DNA of 64,000 nt from Paramyrothecium sp. XJ0827 (lineage: Eukaryota > Ascomycota > Sordariomycetes > Hypocreales > Stachybotryaceae). The notes beneath the pieces were generated by a model. That model saw only the letters and a program-made list of their open reading frames with translations. It did no database searches and had not been told where the DNA came from. Position 1 is the stretch's first letter. Each line of letters opens with the position of its first letter. The translations under genes were made by a program, and so were the position numbers. The DNA lies in assembly GCA_020881915.1 (NCBI GenBank), contig JAJFPB010000008.1, positions 496,001 to 560,000 on the forward strand, given 5' to 3'. This document shows positions 47,440-57,364 of the stretch, in pieces.

Positions 47440-48401
47440 TGTAGTCCCTTACTCCTGGGTACGGAGGATAAGAGACCTATCATTGCTACTGTTGCTGAGG
47501 TCATGTGACAAGTCACGTGATCAGTTTGACTGCCCACGGCGGCTTGCACGGACTTCAGGCAACACATATCATTGTACCACGAGAGCTTGGTTCCTTCTTA
47601 GGGAACAGACATCATTGAAAGGAACAAGTAAGATTTGCCCGACTATCTCCCATGACAGCTTCTTTCTCTCACATCGATTGGCTACATCTTGGATGTGGCC
47701 TAGTTCCTGCCTCTCGGCTGGATCTTGGTGCTTTCCTTCAGCTGCTGGACCTTGCTGATGGTCGAGCTATCTTTAATATCTCCCTTGGCCATGAGTTGGG
47801 CTTTTGTATGTTTAGGATTTGGTCAGCATATGGAAATACTTGTGATCTTTAAGGGTCCTTACCTGTGGGCTTCAAAGACTAATCGATGACTATTGGAGTG
47901 TCTTGAGGATCGGTTGTTGCAGGTCGGGCAGCTCTTCTGGTGTCGGTGTTGGTGACGAACAGATCTGTAGGAGATTTCGGCTGCGACGAGGGCACGAGCA
48001 GATTTTTATGCTGCCGTCCTTCGATTCGATTTGACTTTGTTGAGGCCAGGCAACGCATGTTGCTGCAGAACTTATATTGACTTTGGCTTTGCTGCTGGCA
48101 TCGCCACAGCTGCAGCCATGAGGTTCGTTTGGGTGTATCTAATAAAGACCTTGGTGGTGCAGCGGTATCTTAATGGCTCCATCGAGTTCCTGTGTATCAG
48201 AATAGATAGCTCAAGCCTTGCAAGTGCCTGTAGCACATTGTATTTATTGCAGATATCTTCATTGTTGACTTTGTTGTTACTGTATCTGAGGTTCTGGGTA
48301 TTAGACCTCCCCATTGAATCATTTTCATCGTATCTGGGTCCCTATTTGAAATTCTCAAATTTGGGTCATCTTGATAAATTTCTCAATTGTAGTCCCTTAC
48401 A
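47440..48401 (+). mobile_element. Possible LTR-retrotransposon LTR (copia-like) with PBS-like sequence
   Basis: The segment begins TGTAGTCCCTTAC and ends TTACA, the TG...CA rule for LTRs. Directly after the end comes ATATCAGTGCTC, like the half initiator-tRNA primer site of fungal Ty1/copia elements. There is no pol coding downstream, so it would be a truncated element. Odd: the first 13 bases recur at 48388-48400. The assignment is tentative and rests on end motifs, not homology. Confidence 0.3.
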
Positions 48402-49034
48402 ATATCAGTGCTCAATGGTACAATACCACTTTTGCCAATTGTCACCAGCCGACGAAGTGGTCACAGGCACGGCTGCCTGTGCCAGTTGTTGTTACTCACA
48501 AAATGCTAAGTCCAGAAATCGGTCCGCCCTGCCTGATCTGGCACGGACCAGCTCAAGCCAACTTGCCTCCTGCGCGCGCGAAAAGTCACGATATTCTCCA
48601 ACCGTTTTCACGATGATTTGATCCCTTCTTCCGTTAACAACTTGTCACACATATCAGTCTCAGCTCACTCACAATACCATGTCCTTCAAAGACCAACATG
48701 ATAGGCCCGAGCCTCAGGGATGACACACGAATGCTCCCCCAGGCAGCTTCTTCGAGAGACTCCTTAGTGGGAATTCCGATATTCGGCTTCGCGATAGAAA
48801 AAAACATGCATCGTGGCAATTACAACTTAACTTCTTTTTCTCCTTCTTCCGGTCTTGATAGATATTATTAATGCTAACATTACTGCGCAAGCAACACCCT
48901 TGCGCGCTCTTTCCTTTCCCTTCTGACTTGTAGGCCGTGTAGAGATTTCAGCATGAGGTCTCAGTGGACGGAGGCACGGCAGAAGAAATTGAGGCTGGTG
49001 TCTTACACCCTGACCCAGAGTAGGTACCTACAAG

Positions 49035-49172
49035 CCCACCCCTGGTGTCTTGTCTGGGATAAAACACTGATATTACCGTTTTGATCACTGAATAGTATTA
49101 CAGTTACCTCTCAGTTGTTTTAGCGATTAAAACGGTGATATGACTGTTTTATCCCATTTAAAATACGGTGGG
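49035..49172. mobile_element. Fold-back MITE-like element, 138 bp
   Basis: Two 34-nt arms, 49055-49088 and 49123-49156, are inverted copies matching at 29 of 34 positions. Each starts from TGGGATAAAACA and includes ACCGTTTT. The loop is 34 nt. Outside the arms, CCCACC (49035) and GGTGGG (49167) extend the symmetry. No coding capacity. Target-site duplication was not resolved. Confidence 0.7.
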
Positions 49173-49199
49173 TGTGCTGCTAATCGTGTATCCGAGTCT

Positions 49200-49375
49200 A
49201 AGGTAAAGGCAAGGTAAAGTAAGGCAAGGTAGGTAGGTGCCTTGCCTGCCTAGAAGCACAAGCACACCTGAGGCACGTACCAGGGTAGGAAGGGCGGCTA
49301 CCTACCTGCCTTACCTTACACCATTACTGTCCTCCATGACAACCTACCTTACCTACCTTACCTACCTCACGGCCA
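49200..49375. repeat. GGTA(A/G)G / CCTTACCT simple-repeat cluster
   Basis: Degenerate runs of AAGGTAAGG, GGTAGGTAGG and the complement ACCTACCTTACCTACC fill this stretch directly upstream of the gene at 49514. Minor copies occur near 24800. No coding. Confidence 0.65.
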
Positions 49376-49513
49376 TTATCACCACCATATATCGACATCG
49401 ACTGCATCTTGCCGTCCAACACTTTGGTAACACGAACCGAACCGGATTCATGACCGCATCCCTACGTAGCGTCCAGTCAGATACGACGACATCTTGCATG
49501 CGCGATTGCCACG

Positions 49514-50612
49514 ATGCCTTGGCCTCGCAAACCTGAAGTTCCTGATTTCCTCTATGAACCTCATTTCAGATGGCCAGCGTGGATTTTAGGACTTGCCCAG
49601 GAAGACTTGGTTGGCGACCTCCACGAGCGTTTCAACACAGTGCCTTTCTTCATCCAAGATCTAGAGTCATTCCACCACGACACCTTTGAACTCACTCTTC
49701 TGGCTCGCGATCAGGAGCACTTCTACCAGCTGATGGAGGAGAGGCGGCAGCACAGACTTGAAGAACTCACTGGAGCTTTCAGGGGTATTGTCACCGAACT
49801 CGGCATGGGGTTCTCTCAGTTCTCAAGTCAACAACGATTCTGCCTCAATAGACTAAGCGCATTCGGCACCTACGATTGTCTGGTCAAGTTCCTGGAATCG
49901 CACTTGTCCCCGGACAAAACAGGCAGGAAGCCGTTTACAGGTTCGTTCTCCCTTCCACCGGCGTAAATGTTCTGATGCTCAAGTTTGGGTAGAGGATGAG
50001 GATGATCTATCAAGCCCAAGCCACTTGCTTGATAATCCCACTGCTCAACACGAGCAGCGTACACTTCCCAGCCCTCAACATACCTCTCCACCCAAGTCAG
50101 GCTCCCAAAGGAGCACAAAAGCGCGGTCCCCCACTCCTGATGGCCATACTCCGGTTCAAAAGATCCATTCGTTGGTCTCATCAACGCCAAGGATAGCGAG
50201 CGCGAAGCGGAGGCGTGGTTCGACAACAGACGACGAGAGCGTTGGCACTAAATCTGAACGACCGGAGAAAAAGAGAGATATGAAGCCTGAAATCGACAAC
50301 ACATTCGAGATAGTGAAAAAACCATTAGACACGGCAGGCACAGGAGTCCCGCTCACACCTCCGCTTGTGGATGCCGACATGACGAGAGCCAAGCGACGGC
50401 GAAGTGGAGACGTTTCACAGTCACCTACTCAAGCAGAGGATTCGAGCGCCGCATCGAAAAGAATAGTGACAACAGACGCTATATCAGAAACAACGCCAGC
50501 CCCTGCTGTTGGTGAGTATGCAGAAACAGCGTCTGGAAATCGGAGCATCTCAGCACCAGGGCCAACGGGTTTGTCGGCAGCGCAAGCAGGCCATCTCAAA
50601 ACGAGCGAGTGA
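49514..50612 (+). CDS. Uncharacterised fungal protein, basic disordered C terminus
   Basis: Two exons, 49514-49940 and 49984-50612, phase 1, giving 351 aa. The family is not recognised. Residues 1-142 form an ordered part rich in aromatics (PDFLYEPHFRWPAWILGLAQEDL, LESFHHDTFELTLLARDQEHFYQLMEERR, LNRLSAFGTYDCLVKFLESHL). After the intron the protein becomes Ser/Thr/Pro-rich, with two matching basic clusters, SAKRRRGS and RAKRRRSG, that look like nuclear localisation signals. The 43-bp intron (GTTCGT...CAAG) is short and its acceptor weak, but it removes the stop after SFSLPPA and joins in phase. The gene lies between repeat clusters in a sparse region, so lineage-restricted origin is plausible. 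A nuclear role is inference only. Confidence 0.6.
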
Positions 50613-51842
50613 GCGCATACAGAACCTTGCTCATGCGGCCGCTGAAAAAACTTGAAACCATGGCCTCGAGCTCCAGGGGTGCTTGGGTCGTGAGTATGTT
50701 TGGAGCAGACATGGAAAGATGCCTTCTTCTGTTGGAGTAGGACAGGTAGTGGACAGGGACTGGATTTGCTTTGCCCTTGCTCTTTATCTACGCAATACCA
50801 TATCATATGCGGCAGGCCTGCGGGCATGCCATTCCATAGTGCATCAGACGGGCTTATCACATGAATCTTAAACCGTCAACGCTAAGCACCGAGTGGCTGC
50901 TGCCTCTGTAAATAAGCTACGATGACCTCATCATAGTCACTTCCTTTGAGCTTATAATGAGTCTACGAGAACAGCATGCACGAATTTATATCATAACGCT
51001 ACCTGTTGTTTCCACTGTGACCACATTCATGTGTCGTGTTTTCTTGCTTCACCGGATTTCCGTTCGCTGTGAGGTTGGGTGGTCGTTTGGATCGATATTA
51101 GCAGCTCGGAATTATTGGTGTCCTGGAGGAAGCGCTTTACCTCAATGGCCGGTTGATCTTTTGTACGCGGGCAAGGCGTTATTCCACAGACTCGTAGGCG
51201 TTTTGACATTTGGGCTGCTCGCTGCAAATCAGACCACAAAAGAACCTGGATTTGGAAAATAAGTTGCCCACTACAATCCACTATTTTATGATTGACATCA
51301 AACGAGACATTTCGTTATCACCAGGTAGGTCCGGAGAGTAGTACGTTTGGCCCTCGCCTCGAGAATAAAGCGATTACTACGGTGTTATTTGAAGTAAATT
51401 AGAAACCTCCCATATGAAGTATCATGTAGAACTAATCCACATCGCCTTCGAATAGGATACTACAAATTTGTTATCAGGTGCAGAACACCATGTCAATACT
51501 TACCTATGTTCAACTACAGGTATTATGAGAGCTGCGAGTAAAGTAATCTGTAGTGGAAACCCACGCTAAAATCCCCGAGCCTTGCCCGATTGAGCGGAAT
51601 GCAATTGCACAAGGGAGCTTTTAGGTGAGCCGCAAGTACTACCTTACGGTACTCTGTAGGCTGTACCGATATGACGAGGCCGGCGCCATCCCCCTTTCAG
51701 GCTTCTGTCCTCCTTCGGCCTCATCTTCGTCACGCCGTCGCGCGTTGAAGTGCCAGCTCCCAAGAATACCGCCCGGCTATGGAACGACGTCGTTTCCTAG
51801 GTATCCGGTAGCATTACTTTTTGCGTTTCGCCAGCAGTCATC
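50613..51842. other. Intergenic, 1.2 kb
   Basis: Only a 101-codon open frame (50957-51262, with no recognisable motif) is present; I do not call it. Otherwise nothing seen. Confidence 0.45.
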
Positions 51843-52404
51843 ATGGAGAGCTCCTGGTCCGTGATCAAGGTGATTATACCCCGTCCGCGCAAGCACCTGT
51901 CCTACGTCAACTCTTGGCTCGGCTCTAAGATTACTCCCAGACGCTCATCGTTCCCGCGGTCATTTCTCTCGTCATATTCCTCGTCCTGTCGTTCGTCATC
52001 ATCCCGGTATGGCGCCGATACCGAAACCGTTACAGCCAGTACCTGCCGCTCGACACCATCAGCAGTAGCACAAGCTCATTGAGGGATCGCATCACCACCA
52101 GGTTGGCGCGGTGGATGGCGTCGTCACCGTTGAACAGAGGCCGGGGCGGCGGCAGCTCTGCGCATGACCGGACGGAGATCGATCTCGAAGACGGGGAGGA
52201 GCTGGACGATGTGGACGAGGAGACGTGGCGCGCAGTTGAGAGGCAGGCCCAGCTAGGTCAGACGGATGACACGCGGCGGCTGAGTAGAGAGTAAGTGAAT
52301 GTTGGGGATTGCATTTTGAAACGGTTCGCTGACCCGCATACAGCTTGGAAGAAGTGTTTAGGGACGACAGCGACGATGAGCAAGAGCACCGAAGAGCCAC
52401 CTGA
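51843..52404 (+). CDS. Small single-pass membrane protein, function unknown
   Basis: Three exons, 51843-51869, 51941-52290 and 52344-52404, giving 145 aa. The start MESSWSVIK joins in phase 0 to TLIVPAVISLVIFLVLSFVIIPVW, one clear transmembrane helix of about 22 residues (about 10-33). It is followed by a positive patch (RRYRNRYSQYLPLD) and then a Ser/Arg linker and an acidic tail (EIDLEDGEELDDVDEETW; RDDSDDEQEH). By the positive-inside rule the tail is cytosolic. The first exon is just nine codons; intron 1 uses acceptor TCCCAG at 51940, since the earlier AAG gives the wrong frame. No named family is recognised. Conserved hydrophobic core and acidic tail argue for a real gene. Confidence 0.68.
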
Positions 52405-52833
52405 TGAGGCAAGCGGATCGATGACTTGTGATCACAACAAAGTGACAGGACAATTATTCTCGTAAAACCATGTCACATTTCTCGTCGGGAATGATCCCGT
52501 CTCCTAATCATTGTTGCTAAGCTCGAAATGTATGCATGAAATTATGCTATCGTAGCGGGCCAGTAGATGGACCGTAGCCGCCCCAAGCTATGCGACCACC
52601 TATAGTTGATGGGAAATGTCCAATGAGTTCCCGGTTCCAATGGCTCTCATGCGGGAGAGCATATACGTATAACGAGAATTTGTGAAGTGTTGATTGCGCA
52701 AAGCTAGAGGATAATGGTAGTGATGGCCTCTGTAGCATTGAACTGAACATTCACCCCACCAAACCTCGCGTTTACAACACCACTAGGTAACCTCCACCAC
52801 AACCTTCCATGCGTCTCTAACCACGTCGCAAAT

Positions 52834-54023
52834 ATGCGATTCAGCACCGAATTGAAGAATATACGTACATTTGCCAGTAATTGCACACTTCAGCCGGCTG
52901 CGGGCGGGTCCATTGCTAATCTGGGGTCGCAGAGTTCACAGCCGCCCTCTCGTCATTGGAGAAGATCGCCTGGGTGCGCCTCAGTGATGAGACGGCTCGG
53001 TTCACCGTGATTCCCGACATGGGATCACAAGTCTGGGCGTAAGCTACCCCAGCAGACTCTTGCACCGGCACTGACATTTCGCAAGGTCACTTGCGATGGA
53101 CTTCATCTTCAAGGATTGGAACATCCAGTCCGCCGAGGCGTCCAACACCATCAACCTCGAGCTGCCGTTGCAGCCGCTGCAGCGCGCCCTCAAATCGGCT
53201 CTCAACAGCACCTCTGCATCCCTGAGACTCACCAAGAAGGAGGGCGTTCCCGTGTTGTCCATGACCATCACGACCACCGGCAAGAGCGCCTCTGGCAACG
53301 CGCCGGCACCGGCGGCCAAGGCTTCTGCCGCCGACGATCCTTTTGGTGACAACTACGATGACGATGACTTTCCAGCGGAGCATCTGGAGACATCACTACG
53401 TAGGGAGCATGAGAAGATCATCACCCAGGTCATCCCCGTGCGGGTACTGCAGCCCGACATTGTCGAGACGATCATGCAGCCTAAAGTGCGCGAGCCGGAC
53501 GTGCACATTCAGCTACCACCTCTCCTCCAGCTCAAGGCTATATCGGATCGCTTCACTAAGCTAGCCCTCACCTCGACAACCTCGGCCAACAAGTCGCCGA
53601 AGCTGGAGCTGAGCGCCAACATGCACGGCGGGCTACGTCTGCGCATGAAAACCGATACCATCGACATCAACAGCGTATGGTCCGACTTGGAAAACCCGGA
53701 GCTGGATCCGTCGCAGCTCGACATGCCAATTGAGGACCACCCAAGCACGAAGTTCCGCGAGGGCGGACCCGACCGATGGGCAACCGTCATTGTGGACGGG
53801 AAAGACTGGAGCCGAGTCCTGAGCGTAGGCCGACTGGAGGGCAGGGTCATCGCCAGTTTTTCAGACGACCACGCTCTGATACTCTACGTCTTTGTTCCTC
53901 AGTACGACGATGGATCGCTCGACGAATCAGTTGTGACGGTAATGAAATCCACCGGGGATTGTTCAAGTTCATTGCTAATGTGTTTTCTGGGTGCAGTACT
54001 ACGTCCAATCCTACAGCAGTTGA
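52834..54023 (+). CDS. HUS1: Checkpoint clamp subunit Hus1
   Basis: Four exons, 52834-52876, 52933-53038, 53086-53938 and 53997-54023, giving 342 aa. Hus1 forms the PCNA-like 9-1-1 ring with Rad9 and Rad1, loaded at damaged DNA to activate Mec1/ATR signalling. The N terminus MRFSTELKNIRTFAKF is the family hallmark, then KIAWVRLSDETARFTVIPDMGSQVWA, and ASNTINLELPLQPLQRALKSA. The closing strand ESVVTYYVQSYSS needs the last 27-nt exon. A fungal insert of Ala/Asp residues (KASAADDPFGDNYDDDDFP) sits near residue 125, in a loop. Every intron is GT-AG, 47-58 bp, and in phase. A model starting at the internal ATG 53096 would lose the first beta strands. Confidence 0.93.
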
Positions 54024-54136
54024 AAAGCTGCTCGTCGCTGTAAAGAGTTGAGGCAGTTCACATGTTCGTCGGAAAAAATTCGAAAATTTGGGTGTTGGCG
54101 GCGTTCTTAGATACAATTCTCTTCCACAACTTTCCT

Positions 54137-54161
54137 TTTTTTTTTTTTTTTTTTTTTTTGG
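54137..54161. repeat. Poly-T tract
   Basis: About 24 consecutive T within 140 bp after the HUS1 stop. Confidence 0.9.
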
Positions 54162-54422
54162 TTTGGGTTGGGCAACAGATGAATGATAGCATGGACGCGA
54201 CGGTGTTATTTAGCAATTGTGGCTTCTTATGGTTTGTTGAACAGTAGAAGGGGATGTTGAGGTTGCCAATATTGATTGTGAACCACCAAGAGCGTAGAGG
54301 CCGAGTATTGAGGCGAGAGTTTATTGAGCTGGGAGTTCATGGGATCGTGACACTTTCTACATCCACAGTCCTCAATTCGAGCTCGCAATAACAACCAGCA
54401 GTGAGACAACTCACGCCGAAGT

Positions 54423-54450
54423 GGGCGAATGGCTTAGTGGTATAATACTC
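54423..54450 (+). pseudogene. tRNA-Ala 5'-half fragment
   Basis: These 28 bases match the first 28 bases of the intact tRNA-Ala at 62101 with one change (C for T at base 11). The copy contains the acceptor 5' strand and A box and then diverges; no anticodon or T arm follows. It is a truncated tRNA copy or the head of a tRNA-derived short element. Confidence 0.75.
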
Positions 54451-56674
54451 TGTCATTTCTATTCCACCACCTATGCTTAGTAGAAGCCTGTTCTATGTCG
54501 AGAACGAAGGCAGGCTGCGAATGTCGAATGTTAGAGAGGGCACAAGAAAAGGATACAGGAAGAACAGAGATCTCTTTTGAAGAGTTCACGGATAGATTAT
54601 TCTGTCACTACTCGGCTATTGCTGACTGCAGTCGCCAGGTGAGGTCATCTCGAAAAGACCAAGGATGAGAGCCAGTTGTAGACTGTACCTCCTCAAGATC
54701 AGAGGAGTTACGAACCTACCTACCTCCCTCATGCCCCAAGAGAGCTCGGCATTCCATCCATGCGCGCTTGATTTTGTTGCCTCCTCGGTCGTGCTCTGCA
54801 TGCGCTTGCCCTCCACCTGCCTCAGGCAAGGTAGCTATCAAGCTGGAGTCTCGGGAGCAGTTCCCTGAGGTGATTCTGGGGAGACGATATCCACGGACAT
54901 GCACAAACAGGACAACCACATCCCACATCCTGCCAAGCGCGGCATGTTCATGAAGTCCTTTGTTGCGCGATCGTTCTTTGCGAACAAAAGCCAATCCCTC
55001 ATGCCTTGTGGACGGGGCCACAAGATTATGCTCTCTTCCTTCTCCGTAAGGTAGTTGCCTTGCTCAAGGTAAGATTTATATTCTTCTATGAGCCGTAGTA
55101 AGGAGGCTGTTTGTATGAGCAGGAAATTGCACACACATATACGCCGTGGATTTCCCCAATCTCTAGCATAGAAGTTATACACGCAGGAAAGTGCTTATGA
55201 GTAAGATACCTTCGACGTAATAGATCATCCGTCCTGCTCTTTAATGTATTGCATTATCCTCCCTTGTCTTCTCTCGTCCGCCATCTCTTCCCAGCTTTCA
55301 CCTCACCCGCCCATCATCTCGCCTCCTCCATCATGTTCTCTTGTCCGCTTTCTCCCCCCATCTTTTATCTTGTCTTACACAATATTGTGCCCGAGCCTTT
55401 ATTGGGATTCGAATTATCTGACCTACCAAGTGCTATGAGCAGATATTGATTACTACCTGCAATAGTGATAGGAGGTGACACCCGGTGATACTTTCATGGT
55501 TTTCTGAGCTTCGGCAATGATGATAGATCTGCTGAGGGGGTTTGCCCATAATGTCAGCCGTAAGGCTGATACCACTTTTTAAACTCTTTAGGTCCTCAGT
55601 GCGTTTCATGCAACATCATCGGACGGCAACGAGGTTTTGGCGAGGGCCCGAACGTCGAACCGTCGTATGTTTTGGAGGTCTGCGGGTGGGGGAGGGTGCT
55701 TGGTTCAGGGAGAGATTGAGGAGAAGGGCTTCTTCAAACATAGAAAATAAAACATTCGATGAACATGACACCCCTCACCTGCAGCAACCCTGAGGCTTCA
55801 GTAACGTAGATGCCTAAATAGCGACGGCTAGTAGGCATGGCATGGCTAGCACATGGGGCTGTGGGAAGTCATATCTGGCTTGCGACAGCTACTGAGAGAA
55901 TGTCCTTGGACCGAAGACCGTCGAGGATGGCCACGGCCAATGGGGCGACTGCGAGCCGGACATGGTAACCCGCCCGCTCGCGAGAGTCCTACTATCGACA
56001 GATGTATTGTTAGCGAAGGGAGGAGGGAGGGGGTGCGCTTTTGCAGAAATTTTGGTTTTGCATCGAGCGAAGGCTCTTATTTTGTCTGTGATTGCTTTCG
56101 GTGTCAGGTTCTCTTCGGCGGCGATGGCGAGAAGTGACTCCACACGTGTCTTTATAGCAGACCTCGCGGCTTCCTATCCCTTTTCAATCATATTGTTGAG
56201 CTTATCATCCTGCTGAGGAGAACCCCAGAGGCTACTGCTGCTGCTGCGGCTACTTGGAGGATCCAAACGACGAGACCGAACCCTGTTGTCATTTTGGTTT
56301 TGCCGTCCACGATGCATCGCAATGTTGGGTCCGCGGCGTGACCGATTTTGACTTCAAGTCTGCACTGCGATCAATACTTGATCAGAATCACAGGATCGCG
56401 GAAACGGACTTTGAGAAAGCTACGACGATTTAGGCGCCGTACTGTCTATTAGTATCACCGTGGTTGAGCAGGGATCTTCAGATGACCGATTGCATAGCTC
56501 GTCGCCCGAGGGGCGGTTCTCAACGGAGGCCTCACCATTGACATCGACAGAAGCGCCCAATGGGGAATTCGCAACGGGAGCCAGGTCAACGTTCTGGACA
56601 CGCTTTCAGCAGGCAACTTTAACAATCGGCAGAGCAGCAGGTCAGCCGACCGACGTAGGCTCTTCAGTATCCTT
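54451..56674. other. Intergenic, 2.2 kb
   Basis: No supported gene. Open stretches around 55.9-56.4 kb exist on both strands but are broken by stops (see rejected list). Confidence 0.4.
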
Positions 56675-57364
56675 CTACTCCTTTCCCTTCCTAAACAAGT
56701 TGCGCTTTCTCGATTCCATAGCTTTCCATCCCTTCATAGGCTCAGCGCCCTCCTTCCTAGGTATAGGCCACCACCCGTCCATTGGCATTTTATTAAATAC
56801 TGTATTAAACCAAAGACTCTTGGATTTATCGGCCCGATAGATCGCACGATTATCCCAGTCCGCAGCTACAATCGAAAAAAGACAGTCCTTGGTTATAGAC
56901 TGTACATTGAAGTCCAGTAGATCGTGTACTTTCCTCGTCGATACCTTCAAGTACCCGAACCACTCTCCTTCATCAGGGCCAATACCCCGTAGCTCGTAGC
57001 GTCTGTTGTGTCTGTAACCAGTTGGACAGTTTTCGTCAAAGAGTTTGATCGTTTCTTCGTTCTTGATAAGGTTCTCGGATGACCAGTGGAGGCCACGTCG
57101 CATAAGTCGAGGGACGTTTCTTGCCCAAATTCTCAACTCTGCCTTCCAGCCTGATTCACGATTTCGACTTCTGAACAATCGATTCCACGCCGGTTTCTGG
57201 TGGTATAATGGTGCAAACTTGAGCCATATAGTGCAATGGTTCTGGCGCCAGTCAGGCGGGCATTTACGATCCCAGGCCTGTTCAACCTCGTTGGCCTCCT
57301 CTAGGCCAGAGTAAGTGGGCGGCGACGCGGCAGCGACGGATTTTGCCATGGTCTCTCCGCGCAT
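56675..57364 (-). CDS. Orphan hypothetical protein
   Basis: A single uninterrupted frame; the first ATG (57364) gives 229 aa. The frame is open upstream to about 57435 without an ATG, so another start or an exon could exist. No family recognised. It is rich in Trp and Arg (WDRKCPPDWRQNHCTIWLKF, WKAELRIWARNVPRLMRRG, DGWWPIPRKEGAEPMKGW) and has no signal peptide or membrane helix. The position, between repeat debris and a GC palindrome, and the lack of introns suggest either an orphan gene or part of a mobile element. Real coding is likely from length and composition, but its function cannot be stated. Confidence 0.45.
   Translation of the reverse strand: MRGETMAKSVAAASPPTYSGLEEANEVEQAWDRKCPPDWRQNHCTIWLKFAPLYHQKPAWNRLFRSRNRESGWKAELRIWARNVPRLMRRGLHWSSENLIKNEETIKLFDENCPTGYRHNRRYELRGIGPDEGEWFGYLKVSTRKVHDLLDFNVQSITKDCLFSIVAADWDNRAIYRADKSKSLWFNTVFNKMPMDGWWPIPRKEGAEPMKGWKAMESRKRNLFRKGKE

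Noticed and set aside
49237..49536. 99-codon frame with Tyr-Leu-Thr repeats
   Set aside because: Read-through of the CCTTACC simple repeat.
50957..51262. 101-codon + frame
   Set aside because: No motif, no homology that I recognise, ordinary chance length.
55889..56432. Protein-like stretches on both strands, including a Cys-rich + strand run near 56229 and a helical minus-strand run
   Set aside because: Both are cut by in-frame stops and neither has a credible start or splice model; the two shadows overlap, so I cannot choose.
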